NCBI GenBank assembly: GCA_022495995.1
Contig: JAFEMH010000933.1
Location: forward strand, 451,501 to 515,500
Reading direction: 5' to 3'
DNA: 64,000 nt
DNA from: Adenophora triphylla var. japonica
Taxonomy: Eukaryota > Streptophyta > Magnoliopsida > Asterales > Campanulaceae
The notes under the pieces are model-generated. The model did no database searches. It was not told the DNA's origin and saw only the letters and a list, made by a program, of their open reading frames with translations. The translations under genes were made by a program, and so were the position numbers. Below are positions 34,688 through 45,715 of this stretch, piece after piece. The first letter of the stretch is position 1. The number at the start of each line of letters is the position of its first letter.

Positions 34688-34793
34688 ATGTGGCTTTTTG
34701 GAAGGAAAGGCCCATCTGGATTCTCCTACTCCTCCACCGCCGTTGATGTTACCAGTGGAATTGACGCCTCCGGCCTCACCGCCATTGTCACAG
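34688..34793 (+). pseudogene. Captured exon 1 of a TIC32-like short-chain dehydrogenase
   Basis: ATG 34688 opens [20 protein letters not shown], then [16 protein letters not shown], which is the start of plant TIC32/retinol-dehydrogenase-like SDR proteins up to the first half of the TGxxxGxG nucleotide-binding motif. It stops exactly at a G|GT donor-like junction (34793/34794), where this gene family commonly has its first intron, so an exon edge with 5' flank was probably captured. Everything after the motif (catalytic Ser/Tyr/Lys) is missing. Non-functional as an enzyme. Confidence 0.75.
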
Positions 34794-34844
34794 GTCTCAT
34801 TCCTCCCTCCCCAATTTCATATTCTACCTTCTTTTCTCTCTAAT

Positions 34845-35123
34845 CAAACGCTTGGAGATAGTTTTGTGATAAAGGCCGGAGCAAAGGCTCGTTCTAGTCG
34901 GAAATATAATTTAAGCTTTAATGTAACGTCAAGTAGGATGTCCGGAGTTTCGATGATGAGGAGTGATTTAGATTCCGGCGTATTGGAACTCACCGGAGAG
35001 TCTGAGCTGAGAGGGCAGGTGGAGGTGTTTAAGATTAATAAGAAGGATAAAGTTATCCAATTGAAATGTAGGTTGAAGATCAATTTGGGGGATAAGGTTG
35101 TTCAAGATTTACATTGTGACTGA
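34845..35123 (+). pseudogene. Captured LEA_2 (NDR1/HIN1-like) domain fragment
   Basis: The frame reads LGDSFVIKAGAKARSS, MRSDLDSGVLELTGE, LRGQVEVFKINKKDKVIQLK, ending DKVVQDLHCD and TGA at 35121-35123. The pattern 'dl.sG.l.l......G.v.vf.i.kk....l.C...i......vq...C' is that of the C-terminal half of LEA_2 / NDR1-HIN1-like proteins. The N-terminal transmembrane segment of that family is absent. The frame is open from 34698 and passes through the TIC32 exon out of frame, so a chimeric transcript could in principle encode a 141-residue peptide. Expression is unknown. Confidence 0.6.
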
Positions 35124-35295
35124 TTTTTGGACTTCATGAATTTATTTATTTGTTGTATTATTTTATTTTAAGTAATTTAAATGCACCAAAAAATCATAAA
35201 AGTGTGGTGTGTTTATATATATCTGAATCACTCTGTATCTTTTTCTTTAAAAAAAATTGTGTTGTGTGTATTCTGTGTTGAAGCTAATTGACATA

Positions 35296-35576
35296 CTTCC
35301 TCCGTTTTATTCGACTTAGAATTTTCTTTTTTTTTTTAAGATACGAGATTGATAAATACTAATAAGAAAAGAGAGAATGATTGCAGTAGGTGTTATGAGT
35401 ATAAAAAGTAAAAATAGCAGAGAAAATAGAATAGTAATGGGTTGTTATTGTGAGTAAGACAAATGAATTACATGAATATAAAAATAATATAAATTTGTCA
35501 TTTTGGAATGTTTTAAGTTGAGTGTGACGACCAAAATAACAATTTGTCCTAATTAAGTCTGATGAGACGGGGGAAC
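35296..35576. mobile_element. Stowaway-like MITE inside element B
   Basis: TA-flanked (35294-35295; 35577-35578) inverted ends CTTCCTCCGTTTTATTCGAC and, at the right end, GATGAGACGGGGGAAC. The interior shares GAGAGAATGA.. and GTTATGAGTAT words with the MITEs at 38566 and 46646. 281 bp. Confidence 0.6.
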
Positions 35577-35599
35577 TATTTGTTTGACGACTAAAATGA

Positions 35600-37013
35600 T
35601 AATTTCTAAGTTGTTCAGTCGCCGGAGAGGTCTCCGGAATTGTTGGTCCCCGAACTTGATCGTGTTCTTAGTAGTTTAGTTGATAACTGAGAACTTACTG
35701 ATAAGTTCTCAGTTGTTTAGTCGCCATAGTTGATGATCGCTGGAGTTGATCATGTTCTTAGTAGTTTAGTTGACAACTGAGAACTTACTGATAAGTTAAG
35801 TTCTCAATTGTTTGGTCGCCAGAGTTGATGGTCGCCAGAGTTAATTGTGTTTTTAGTAGTTCAGTTGACAACTGAAAATTTACTGATAAGTTAAGTTCTC
35901 AATTGTTTGGACGCCGGAGAGGTCGTCGGAGTTGATCGTGTTCTTAGTAGTTTAGTTGACAACTGAGAACTTACTGATAAGTTAAGTTCTCAGTTGTTTG
36001 ATCACCGGAGTTGGTAGTCGTCGGAGTTAATTGTGTTCTTAGTAGTTTAGTTGACAACTGAGAACTTACTGATAAGTTAAGTTCTCAGTTGTTTGGTCGC
36101 CGGAGAGGTTGCCGGAGTTGGTGGTCGCCGGAGTTAATTGTGTTCTTAGTAGTTTAGTTGACAACTGAGAACTTACTGATAAGTTAAGTTCTCAGTTGTT
36201 TGATTATCGGAGTTGGTAGTCGCCGGAGTTAATTGTTTTCTTAGTAGTTTAGTTGACAACTGAGAACTTACTGATAAGTTAAGTTCTCAGTTGTTTGGTC
36301 GCCGGAGAGGTTGCCGGATTTGGTGGTCACCGGAGTTGGTAGTCGCCGGAGTTAATTGTGTTCTTAGTAGTTTAGTTGACAACTGAGAACTTACTGATAA
36401 GTTAAGTTCTCAGTTGTTTGGTCGCCGGAGAGGTCGCCGGAGTTGGTGGTCGCCAGAGTTGATAGTCGCTGGAGTTAATTGTGTTCTTAGTAGTTTAGTT
36501 GACAACTGAGAACTTACGGATAAGTTAAGTTCACAGTTGTTTGGTCGCCGTAGAGGTCACCGGAGTTGGTGGTCGCCGGAGTTAATTGTGTTCTTAGTAG
36601 TTTAGTTGACAACTGAGAACTTACTGATAAGTTAAGTTTTCAGTTGTTTGGTCGCTGGAGAGGTCGCCGGAGTTGGTAGTCGCCGGAGTTAATTGTGTTC
36701 TTAGTAGTTTAGTTGACAACTGAGAACTTACTGATAAGTTAAGTTCTCAGTTGTATGGTCGCCGGAGTTGGTGGTCGCCAGAGTTGGTAGTCGGCGGAGT
36801 TAATTAAGTTCTTAGTAGTTTAGTTGACAACTGAGAACTTACTGATAAGTTAAGTTCTCAATTGTTTGGTCGCCGGAGAGGTCGCCGGAGTTGGTGGTCG
36901 CCGGAGTTGGTAGTCGCCGGAGTTAATTGTGTTCTTAGTAGTTTAGTTGACAACTGAGAACTTACTGATAAGTTAAGTTCTCAGTTGTTTGGTCGCCGGA
37001 GAGGTCGCCGGCG

Positions 37014-37015
<2 letters not shown>
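35600..37015. repeat. Subterminal hairpin array of element B
   Basis: Reverse complement of the array in element A, about 13 units: GTTCTTAGTAGTTTAGTTG, ACTGAGAACTTACTGATAAG, GTCGCCGGAG. It ends in a ~25-bp A run at 37015-37041, mirrored by the T run at 31700-31729. Confidence 0.9.
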
Positions 37016-37045
<30 letters not shown>

Positions 37046-37313
37046 GCCGAAAAAAGTCGTCGGAGTTGATGGTTGCCGGAAGTGTTGACCGGAGAAGATG
37101 GGGAGGGGGTGACCTAAGGTGAGGGTGGTTGGAGAGAAATTAAATTGTTAAAGAGAGTGGATTTAGTGAAATGATAGGAGGGTGAACTTATTAAAATGTT
37201 GGGAAGGTGTAGTTATTAAGCTAGGAACTAAATGGTTAAGCAAATTATAAATTGTCTTAGAAAATAGTATTGTTTCTTTAGAGAGATTATTTGGTAAATG
37301 CCTCAAGATGTAG

Positions 37314-37737
37314 AGACTAATTCCCATTGATAGTGACAATTTTTGGAAGAAAACGTTATTATATATAACATCATTATACCCGTGTGTGATGTATGACGAT
37401 AGTATGTTTTATTTTAGTTTTAAATTCATATAGAAGGATAAAAGTTAAATAAGACCCCAAATATACACATGGTTATAAAAAAATACCATTTTAAAAATAT
37501 TTATTGTTTCTTTATTGAAAAAAAGTGAATAATAATTATCATAAATAATTTTAATTTTTTTTATCATAAACAACATAAAGAGGTGAGTGTTGAATACATT
37601 TGTGTGGTAAGTAAAAATGTTCATACGCATACTTTAATAAATGAGAAATCTGCTAAGAGAAAAAGTGAACAATAGAGTGTTCTATGTATGATAAATAGGA
37701 CCGTGGGAGAGAGATATGTGGGTAAAGTGAAAATTTA
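37314..37737. other. AT-rich spacer, no gene seen
   Basis: Short chance ORFs only. Ends with TA at 37736-37737, the target site of the next element. Confidence 0.5.
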
Positions 37738-38265
37738 GGGAGAAACACGTTTCTCCATAAGTTATGGAGAAACGGTTTACGGGTATTCAGAATTTTTTGG
37801 AAGGATATTCAGAAATTTTGTATTGGCCATGACCTTGGCCCATGGTTACTTCTGGATATTAGTCTCAATGGTTCTGGATATCCAAAACCCTTTGAAAGGA
37901 TATCCAAAACCTTTTGAAAGGATATTCAGATATTTTGTATTGGCCATGACCTTGGCCATGGTTACTTCTGAATATCAGTCTCAAAGGTTCTGGATATCCA
38001 GAACCCTTTGAAAGGATATCCAAAACCTTATGTAAGTGATATCCAGAAATTTAGAATTGGATTCTGGATATAAGTTTTAAGGCTTCTGGATATCCATATT
38101 CAATGTTTTGGATATCCAGAACCTTGTGAAAGTGATATTCAGAATCAGAAATTTGGTCTTGGCCTTGGATTTGGTCTCAAATCTTTTTTCTGGATATCCG
38201 TCCCAAAGCTTCTGGATATCCAGAAACCCGTTTCTCCATAACTTATGGAGAAACGCATTTCTCCC
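37738..38265. mobile_element. Foldback MITE with TTCTGGATATCCAGAA-type repeats
   Basis: Terminal inverted repeats of ~40 bp: left GGGAGAAACACGTTTCTCC then ATAAGTTATGGAGAAACGG; right CGTTTCTCCATAACTTATGG then AGAAACGCATTTCTCCC. Flanked by TA on both sides. The termini are themselves near-palindromes. The interior has about eight copies of TTCTGGATATCCAGAAC- or AGGATATCCAAAACC-like words plus a ~120-bp direct repeat (TTGTATTGGCCATGACC at 37817 and 37938). No coding. Confidence 0.8.
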
Positions 38266-38565
38266 TAGACCTACTCGTGGGTAAATTGGGTGGATTATTA
38301 TATATTTCCTCCTGATAGGAATTTATTATGATTTTTTATTTAATGCAGTTGAAAATGACTCTTTATAAAAAATCAAAATGAATATTGATATAGACATAAA
38401 TTATGAATTTTTTATCAAATAAATTTATTATTTTTTTTAAATTAAATTTATTGGTTTAATTTATTAATTCAAAATTTTGGAATATCCCAAATGAGATATT
38501 AATTTTATTTTCTATTCATGTGATGGAAAGAGATGAGTGATTTGTGCTGTTTAACTACCCGTCTA

Positions 38566-38797
38566 CTCCCTCCGTCCAAGTATATACTTCACGGTTACTG
38601 TTCACGCATGGATTAAGGAAAAAAAATAATGATATAATGTTGTGAGTGTAAAAGTAAAATAGGAGAGAGAATGAGTGGAGGGAATAGTAAATTATAATGG
38701 TGTTGTGAGTATTAAAATAATGTAGGAGACAAAGTGTGAAGTATGTAACTGGACGCCCAAAATAGAAAGTGTGAAGTATGTAACTGGACGGAGGGAG
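38566..38797. mobile_element. Stowaway MITE
   Basis: CTCCCTCCGTCC ... GGACGGAGGGAG inverted ends, flanked by TA (38564-38565 and 38798-38799). 232 bp. Shares GAGAGAATGAGTGGAGGGAA with the element at 46646. Confidence 0.9.
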
Positions 38798-38799
38798 TA

Positions 38800-39373
38800 A
38801 TTCTTAAAAAAAAAAAAAAAAACTATACATCTAATTACTTACCCCTTCCTACTTTTTCCAATTTAAAACTAATTATTATACTAATTTTTTAACTTTCTAA
38901 CATAATTAATTTTCTATCAATAAAACTATATTTTTCAAAAACCTTAATTAAGCATTAATAATTATTTAAATATAGTTTTATAAATTAAAATTTTAATATT
39001 AAAAACTAAGTTAGAATGTACATACAAAGTTTCCACCATTGTGTATTTATATTATACATTGAGTATGAATGAAACCCAGAAAATTTAGCTAATTGTGAAT
39101 TTTTTTTCTTTTTAAAAAATCAATCAAATTTTATATTCGTACACGGTAAAAAAATTCCAATAATGATAAAATTCTTTAATAATTTTATATTTATCCTAAG
39201 TTTTTTCTGAAGCAATATCTCAAGTATTTTAATAATTACATAATATGATAGCAAATTAGACAAAAGCTCAAACATATGGTAGGATAAAGCAAATATCGTA
39301 AACAATGATTTACATTTTTCAACTTTCATTTTGTGCAAGATAGAAAAACATCTTTGTCTCAAATATACGATAA
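38800..39373. other. AT-rich spacer, no gene seen
   Basis: More than 75% A/T by eye. A poly-A run of about 18 lies right after the MITE. No convincing ORF. Confidence 0.5.
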
Positions 39374-39387
39374 TCTCTCTCTCTCTA

Positions 39388-39478
<91 letters not shown>
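39374..39478. repeat. (CT)n-(CA)n-(TA)n compound microsatellite
   Basis: CT repeats 39374-39386, CA repeats 39388-39411 and then about 67 bp of pure TA. It directly abuts the pararetrovirus relic. Confidence 0.95.
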
Positions 39479-39481
<3 letters not shown>

Positions 39482-41313
39482 AATAACAACATTTGTTTCA
39501 AAACAAGCCTAATGCTTGTAAAAGATTTAAATACAAAAGTTATATTAGGAAATCATTTCTTACAAATGTTATATTCTTTTACAGTCTCTAAACAAGGATT
39601 AGAAACAAAAATACTAGGGCAATAGATAATATTTAAATTTCTATACCCCGTTTCAAATCATGATGTAAACAACTTACAAAAAATAAATATTTCAAAAATA
39701 AATATTCTACAAAAACAAATTGTTTTCCTAAAGGAAGACTTATAAAACACAAAAGTAAAAGAAAAATTACAACTCCAAGAATGCAAAAATATAGCTACGA
39801 AGACATTAGAAAATTTTGAAAAAGACTTATGTTCGGATTTACCCACAGCCTTCTGGGAAAGAAAAAAAAAACATGTTGTCACATTACCATTTAAAAAAAA
39901 ATAATGAAAAAACAATCCCAACAAAAGCTAGGCCAATACAAATGAATCAAGAATTACTAAAATATTGCAAAACATAAATAAAAGAATTACTCAATAAAAA
40001 ATTAATACGAAAAAGCAAATTTCCTTGGTTAGGTTCCGCATTCTAAGTCTCTAAAAATGCAGAGATAGAAAGAGGAGCACCACGACTAGTTATAAATTAC
40101 AAATCCTTGAATACAGCCCTAAAATAGACCAGGTATCCAATTTCTAATAAGCAAGACTTACTAAAACGATTACACAATACCACAATATTCTCAAAATTTG
40201 ATATGAAATCTGAATTTTGTCCAATCCAAATATCCGAAGAAAATAAATACAAAACATCATTTACAGTACCATTCGGACAATATGAATGGAATGTAATGCC
40301 ATTTGGTCTAAAACATGCACCTAGTGAATTTCAAAAAATAATGAATGACATATTCAACCAATATACATTTATCATTACTTATATAGATGATGTTTTAATA
40401 TTTAGAAAAGATTTAACACAACACCAAAAATATTTAGAAATATTTTATAAAATAATGCTAAGAAATGGATTAGTTCTTTCTAAGTCCAAAATTAAACTAT
40501 ACCAAACAAAAATAAGATTCTTAGGGTATGAGATAACAAATAATACAATTAACACAATTCAAAGATTAATAGACTTTGCAGAATAATTTCCTGATAAAAT
40601 ATTAGATAAAAACCAATTACAAAGGTTTTTAGGATCTTTAAATTATATAGTAAACTTCCTTCTAAGATTAAGACAATTTGTAAACCATTATTTAATAGGT
40701 TAAAAACAATTCAAAACCATGGACAGATGAACATACAAAACTAGTAAAACAAATTAAAATGCATGTCAAGAAATTACCAATCTTAACAATCTGTGATGTC
40801 AAAGCACCTAAAACGGTTAGTACAGATGCGTCTGAAATAGGTTATGGTGGAATCTTAACCCAACAAATAAACGGAAAAGTCATATTATTAGATATTATTC
40901 GAAAATATGAAATACCACCCAGTCCAATTATTCACCAATAAAAAATGAAATTCTTTCCATTGTTTTTTGCATAACAAAATTCCAAGATGATTTACTTAAG
41001 CAAAAATTTACGGTCAAGTCGATTGCAAAGTCGCAAAAGACGTTTTACAAAAGAATGTTAAAAACCTATCTGCCAAGCAGATTTTTGTCAGATGGCAAGC
41101 ATTGTTATCAATTTTTGATTTCGAAATAATACATATTGCAAGAAAGGACAACTCTGTCCCAGACTTTTTAACCAGAGAATTTCTGCAAAAAATGGAAAAA
41201 CTTAACCTAGAAACAGGTTCTACATCACAAACAAATAAGACAAGAACTAACTGAAATGGAAAAACTTAACATAGAGGCCATTTCTATATCACAAAAAGAA
41301 CAACAACTAATAT
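39479..41313 (+). pseudogene. Endogenous pararetrovirus (Caulimoviridae) polymerase relic, part 1
   Basis: The plus strand carries, in order, an aspartic-protease-like C-terminal part (39490-39660), reverse transcriptase (about 39900-40590, with MPFGLKHAPSEFQ and the catalytic YIDDVLIF at 40381-40404) and RNase H (about 40760-41230, with STDASEIGYGG). Motif wording is that of Caulimoviridae rather than plant LTR elements. It is disrupted by numerous stops and frameshifts (for example after 40586 and 40941) and by a solo LTR at 41314. No intact gene. It begins at the TA microsatellite; TA-repeat targets are a known habit of such integrations. Confidence 0.82.
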
Positions 41314-43288
41314 TGTAATGACCCCCAAAATTCGGATCCCAATTTTCATAATCCCAAAATTAGGACACGTCACTAAATAAATAAATAAGAGTCGTAACAT
41401 TCCAACATTCTCAAATGTAACTTATTACATCAAATCATAATAATAATAATACTCAATAAATTCGAAATCTTGACAACTAAAAGTCAAGGATGGCCCACAA
41501 TGCCAATACAATCTTAAATGCAGAATTAAATATTAAAACTAAAACCCAATAGACGGGACGGAGAACCACGCCTAAGGTGGTCTCACTCTTATTCTTCGAG
41601 TCTTTTCAACTCTTCCTAATGATTACCTGAAGGAAGAAGAAAAGAAAAAGGGTGAGCGAACAAATGCTCAGTAAGTTCTTACGTCGCCCCTTCGGTTTCT
41701 AAGAAAGGGGTGACTTCGAGGAAGCTGTTGTAAAACACTCATATAAACGGAAACGCAGCTTTTCCAAATATTTCTTTTTCAGAAAAGAAAACATATTCTA
41801 AAACAAAACACATCATGGCAATCTTAGAATTCTCATTCTTAAAGCATAAAAACAAGTATGAAAATCATATACTCTTATTCTTATCATTTGGATCACATAA
41901 GTGGTCAAACGACCAAAATCATAAAAAAAAGGTCCCCGAACAAGGGTCTTATTCTTATTCTTATGGTTTATCCGGATAACCGCACTCACAATTCTTAGTG
42001 GTGCAAATATAACTCGCCCGCTTATGGCGAGTGTCATGTTACCCCCATGACAGGGTTGTTCATATCTTAGTGTGATCATTTTATTCTTATAAGTGTACAT
42101 GTCCGAACAAAAATCTTACTTGAAAATCTTACTTATAAAAGTACATTTTTGGTACAAAGTCAAACAACCATAACGAAAGGATATCCCATATACGAAAGAT
42201 ATTACTATATGAGATAAGATTACGATCACAAAGACGTAACGATTAAGGAACGGAGTTTATAAAATATAACCTGCCATGTCGGTTCATATAATTTTCTAAA
42301 ACAAGATGAGAGGGTCAACAAAACGAGACACAAATGAATAAGGAACGTAATCCCTTACCTCTTAATGCTAACGATAGTACTCCGCTATAACAACGATGCT
42401 TAACGGTGTCCAACAAAATCTATTACGAGAAAAAGAAATAAATATTAGAATCCTGTCCTAATAATAATGCTCAACTACTACTATCTATAAATAGTCTATA
42501 CTTATATTTATAAAAAGTATTTAATAAAAAGATGATAACCTTTTCACACAAAACCAAGGTTATTCCTAATACTCAACATGTAATAAATACATTCCTAGAC
42601 TAGACTACTTCACACACAGACTACTTCACACACCTTAACCTATACTCCCTCCTTTTTCTTCCTCTCTCTCACGTCTCTATCTCTCTCTGACTCCTTCTCT
42701 CTTTCTTTTCTTTTTCATCTTTTTCTTACTTTTTTTTTCTCCCTCTGACTACTCTTTCTTTTCTATTTTATTTTTCTTCTTTCTTTCTTTACCTCTGTAC
42801 CATCTCCAAGAACATGCATCAAATCAATGTGTCCTTACCCATAGATATAGATAGATACGTGTATATATATATATATTCAACAGAGATACATCAATTCAAT
42901 TCCTAGACTAGAGTAGTACTACATCATCTATACCATTTATATTTTCTAAATCCATGAAATCTTACCTTTCTGAATTCTCTGCTTGTTCTTCTTCTCTATA
43001 CCATGCGCCGCCCACCTCCTTCTCTCTCTCTTTTCTAATTTTCGGAAATAACCACTGTTGACCTAGGGTTAACATTGTTGTTATTTATATTCCCCCAAGA
43101 CTGTTTCTAGGGTTACCTAGGTATCCGGCCCACTAACAAAATTCTCATATATGGGCTGATAACCGCCTCCTTTAATTAAAGGTCCACCCTAGTATTTATT
43201 TATTTATTCATTTATTTATTATTTTCTAGCCCATGCTAAAAATATTACTAATTACTTAACTTAAATTCCAAAATTTCAGTATATTACA
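41314..43288. mobile_element. Solo LTR (Ty3/Gypsy chromovirus-like), 1,975 bp
   Basis: Ends TGTAATGACCCCC ... AGTATATTACA (TGTAAT/ATTACA inverted ends), flanked by a perfect 5-bp target duplication AATAT (41309-41313 and 43289-43293). Single LTR with no internal region. Long LTRs opening TGTAA..CCCC are typical of Del/Tekay-like chromoviruses, but the lineage is a guess. It contains GTGAGCGAACAAATGCTCAG at 41653, a CT-rich tract (42655-42790) and a short TA run (42861-42874). No ORF of note; orientation not fixed. Confidence 0.85.
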
Positions 43289-43557
43289 AATATGGAGCTT
43301 AGATATTAATAATAATGTCATTTATTTAAACAATTTAAATTATTGTTTACAAAAAACAGACATATTGTTAAAAGAATGCAAAAATATCCACAAAAGAGTA
43401 CCCCTGCATACTGTAACAAAAATTAAATTCCATATTTATTACTTAGGAGAACTTCTGGAGTATAATTTTATCCTACCTTATTTCCTCGTCATTAAAAGCG
43501 ATATTTCTGCTCTAAAAAGAATTGCAAAATGTATAATTAATGATTACTCAGGGATGG
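43289..43557 (+). pseudogene. Endogenous pararetrovirus relic, part 2
   Basis: After the solo LTR's target duplication, a plus-strand frame (43365-43556) is open with a Lys/Ile-rich peptide including HTVTKIKFHIYYLGELLEY. It has the same base composition as part 1 and is adjacent to it once the solo LTR is discounted, so it is read as the same relic. The domain is not identified. It breaks off at about 43557 against a Gypsy gag. Confidence 0.5.
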
Positions 43558-44830
43558 TGTAGTACGTCATAAAGCTTTCATTCTTGCCCTGAGTCAGGTT
43601 GTTTAAGTCGGTGACCGTCATTTTTCTGGCCCCAACTGTCGAGAAACGATCCAGGAACTTCTTCCTCATGTACTCCCACGAGGTAATGCAGCCCGACGTC
43701 AATCCACGAAACCAAGTCAGTGCTGCACCTGTGAAGGTGCTGGTTAGTGCCTTGCACAACACATCATCCTCGGACGAGAACAAACACATTGTGGCCTCAA
43801 AGTGCTGCATATGGTTCAGGGCGTTGGTCGCACCTGAATATTTATCGAGCGAAGGCAATTTGAAACCCACAGGAGGTCGTAGCTCGAGCAATTCTCTGGA
43901 CAAGGGACGAGGAGTATTGTAGTTTTGTTCGACCTTTTCGTCGTCCTCCTTTCGGTCAGTCTCCATTTTCTCCAATCTTTTCTTTAGATTCAGAAGCTCC
44001 CTAGCATCCGGGTTGTCGTCCCTTTGATAGGAGACATTATTAGATCTCTGCCTCTCCTTCTGGTGAGGCTTCTTCCTTGAGTAGGCTCTCTTCCTTTCAC
44101 TCCTAGGTGGAGTTATTTCTCTCCTTTCCCGATGGGAAACTGCTCTATCTCTTCTTGGTGGCGACCTGCGATCATTTCTTTCTTGATGGGAGTGCGACCT
44201 CTTTGTTCTGGCAGGCGACCTACGCATATTCCTTTCGGCCTCCCTTTGTTGCCTCAAAGCTGACTCTGCCTCCTGCTCCCTATTCTGGTTGAGCTGACTT
44301 CTTAGGTCATCACTTGGAACAGTTATGTGGGAAGGAACATGTTGTACAATCCTCTGTTGCTCCCCATTCTGTCTAGCACTCCCATTCTGTCTAGCACTCA
44401 CATTAAGCTGCCTGTGAGAGGTTTGGGAGGGAGTTTCTCTTTGCGATCTCCTATCATCCTGATCTGGAGATCCTGGCATATCAAGTAACTCTTGCAATAT
44501 TATAGCCCATTCCAGCAACATATCCTTTCTACTGAGGTGATTAGTTGAGGGACCTAGATTGTCGCCTACAACTTTTCGACCTACCAGTTGCCGCTTTGGC
44601 TGTGGTTGCGCTTCTGTTTCGGGCATAGACCTCTTCTGTGGCCTCCTATTATCCGGCAACCCAATTCCATCAGCAATGCTATTAGAGCGTGTTGCCCTCC
44701 TAGCATGGTGCCTTGGTGGAGGAGGAGGTAGATTGACATTACGGTTTTCGACGCCGGCGTCAGCATTCCTAACGGAATTCTCCTGTTCGCTCTCCGTAAA
44801 GGGTGTTCCGGTGTGTCCGTCAGAAACCAT
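43558..44830 (-). pseudogene. Ty3/Gypsy gag, 3'-truncated but with an open frame
   Basis: ATG 44830 (MVSDGHTGTPFTESEQEN), then a basic Arg/Ser-rich region (residues ~190-285, RSPPRRDRAVSHRERRE), a coiled coil (LLNLKKRLEKMETDRKEDDE, ~285-305) and the retrotransposon gag core (FKLPSLDKYSGATNALNHMQ, ALTWFRGLTSGCITSWEYM, RKMTVTDLNNLTQGKNESF). 425 codons without a stop, the cleanest retroelement frame in the window. It ends abruptly at the pararetrovirus relic; protease and pol are missing. Tat/Athila-like by gag core. Confidence 0.85.
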
Positions 44831-45463
44831 GATTACGGTTTGATCAGCCTACGACCAGCAACTATGTTGATTCACTAACTTTGATTGACCTGAAACAAAG
44901 AATCCACGAATAGCCGGAATGGTCTCCGGCGAAGACCCACGGGCGTGAGAGTAAGTATGTGTTTAGAGCTGATAAATTATAATGAACAAAAGTATTCAGA
45001 ATAACAAATAACTATTACCTCAAAATCGTTGATGTGGTGAAGTATTTATAGGCTTTGATGAGTGATATAATTGTATTAGGATTGCGTGAGATCCCTAGAA
45101 TCACAGACTAAATCGTGAAAATAATCGTGTCCATATATAACTCCTGATTTGTAGGGAGTCTGTTATGGAAAGAGTTGTATATACGCCTTGACTCTGTAGG
45201 TCGACGTACTCTTTGTAGGTCGAGATCGCCTGCATGGGTCTAGATCGACCTGACTGATTGACACAGCTGGATAATACTTAAATAAGATATGGATCGTATG
45301 TCGGACAAAGCTAGGTCGGGATCAAGGAGGTCGGACAATGAGCTAGGTCGACTGATCTTGGTTGATGAGCCTTGGGCCTTTTTAATAATTGGACCGACCC
45401 ACTAAGAATGTTGTGGCAATAATGTGCGCAAAGTTGGGCTTGCTCGCTAGGCCTAGCCCATCA
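44831..45463 (-). mobile_element. Leader and 5' LTR region of the gag at 43558 (inferred)
   Basis: On the minus strand a promoter TATAAATA lies at 45050-45043. Candidate LTR bounds are TGATGGGCTAGGCC at about 45463 and GAATCAACA at about 44862. GTCGACCTAC/GGTCGACCTAG words recur at 45195-45355. No second LTR is available to confirm this. Confidence 0.45.
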
Positions 45464-45715
45464 CTTTTATTCCGTTCAAACGTAATTTTATATTGAATAT
45501 TGACAATTTTCATGAATATTTATCAATTTTTGATATATCTGAAGGGCTCGAATGATATACCTGAAGGGTCGTACAGTTCAACCCCATTTTCGTTTCTCAG
45601 GCTGCTCATTTGAATATTATCATAGGCCCCCTTGGGGACAGGTACGTACGTAGCCCAAAACATGACCTTAACTATTAAAACCCCAAAAGCGATCGCAATC
45701 AATAAATCACGACCT

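Larger units (their letters stand above)
34286..37304. mobile_element. Mutator-like element B carrying host gene fragments (Pack-MULE type)
   Basis: Starts GAGAAAATTACGTCATAGTA and ends TTTGGTAAATGCCTC. It is flanked by a perfect 9-bp target duplication AAGATGTAG (34277-34285 and 37305-37313), diagnostic of Mutator-like transposition. Length 3,019 bp. It is the same family as element A but inverted. The interior carries a TIC32-like first exon (34688-34793), a LEA_2 domain fragment (34845-35123) and a MITE (35296-35576). No transposase, so non-autonomous. Confidence 0.85.
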
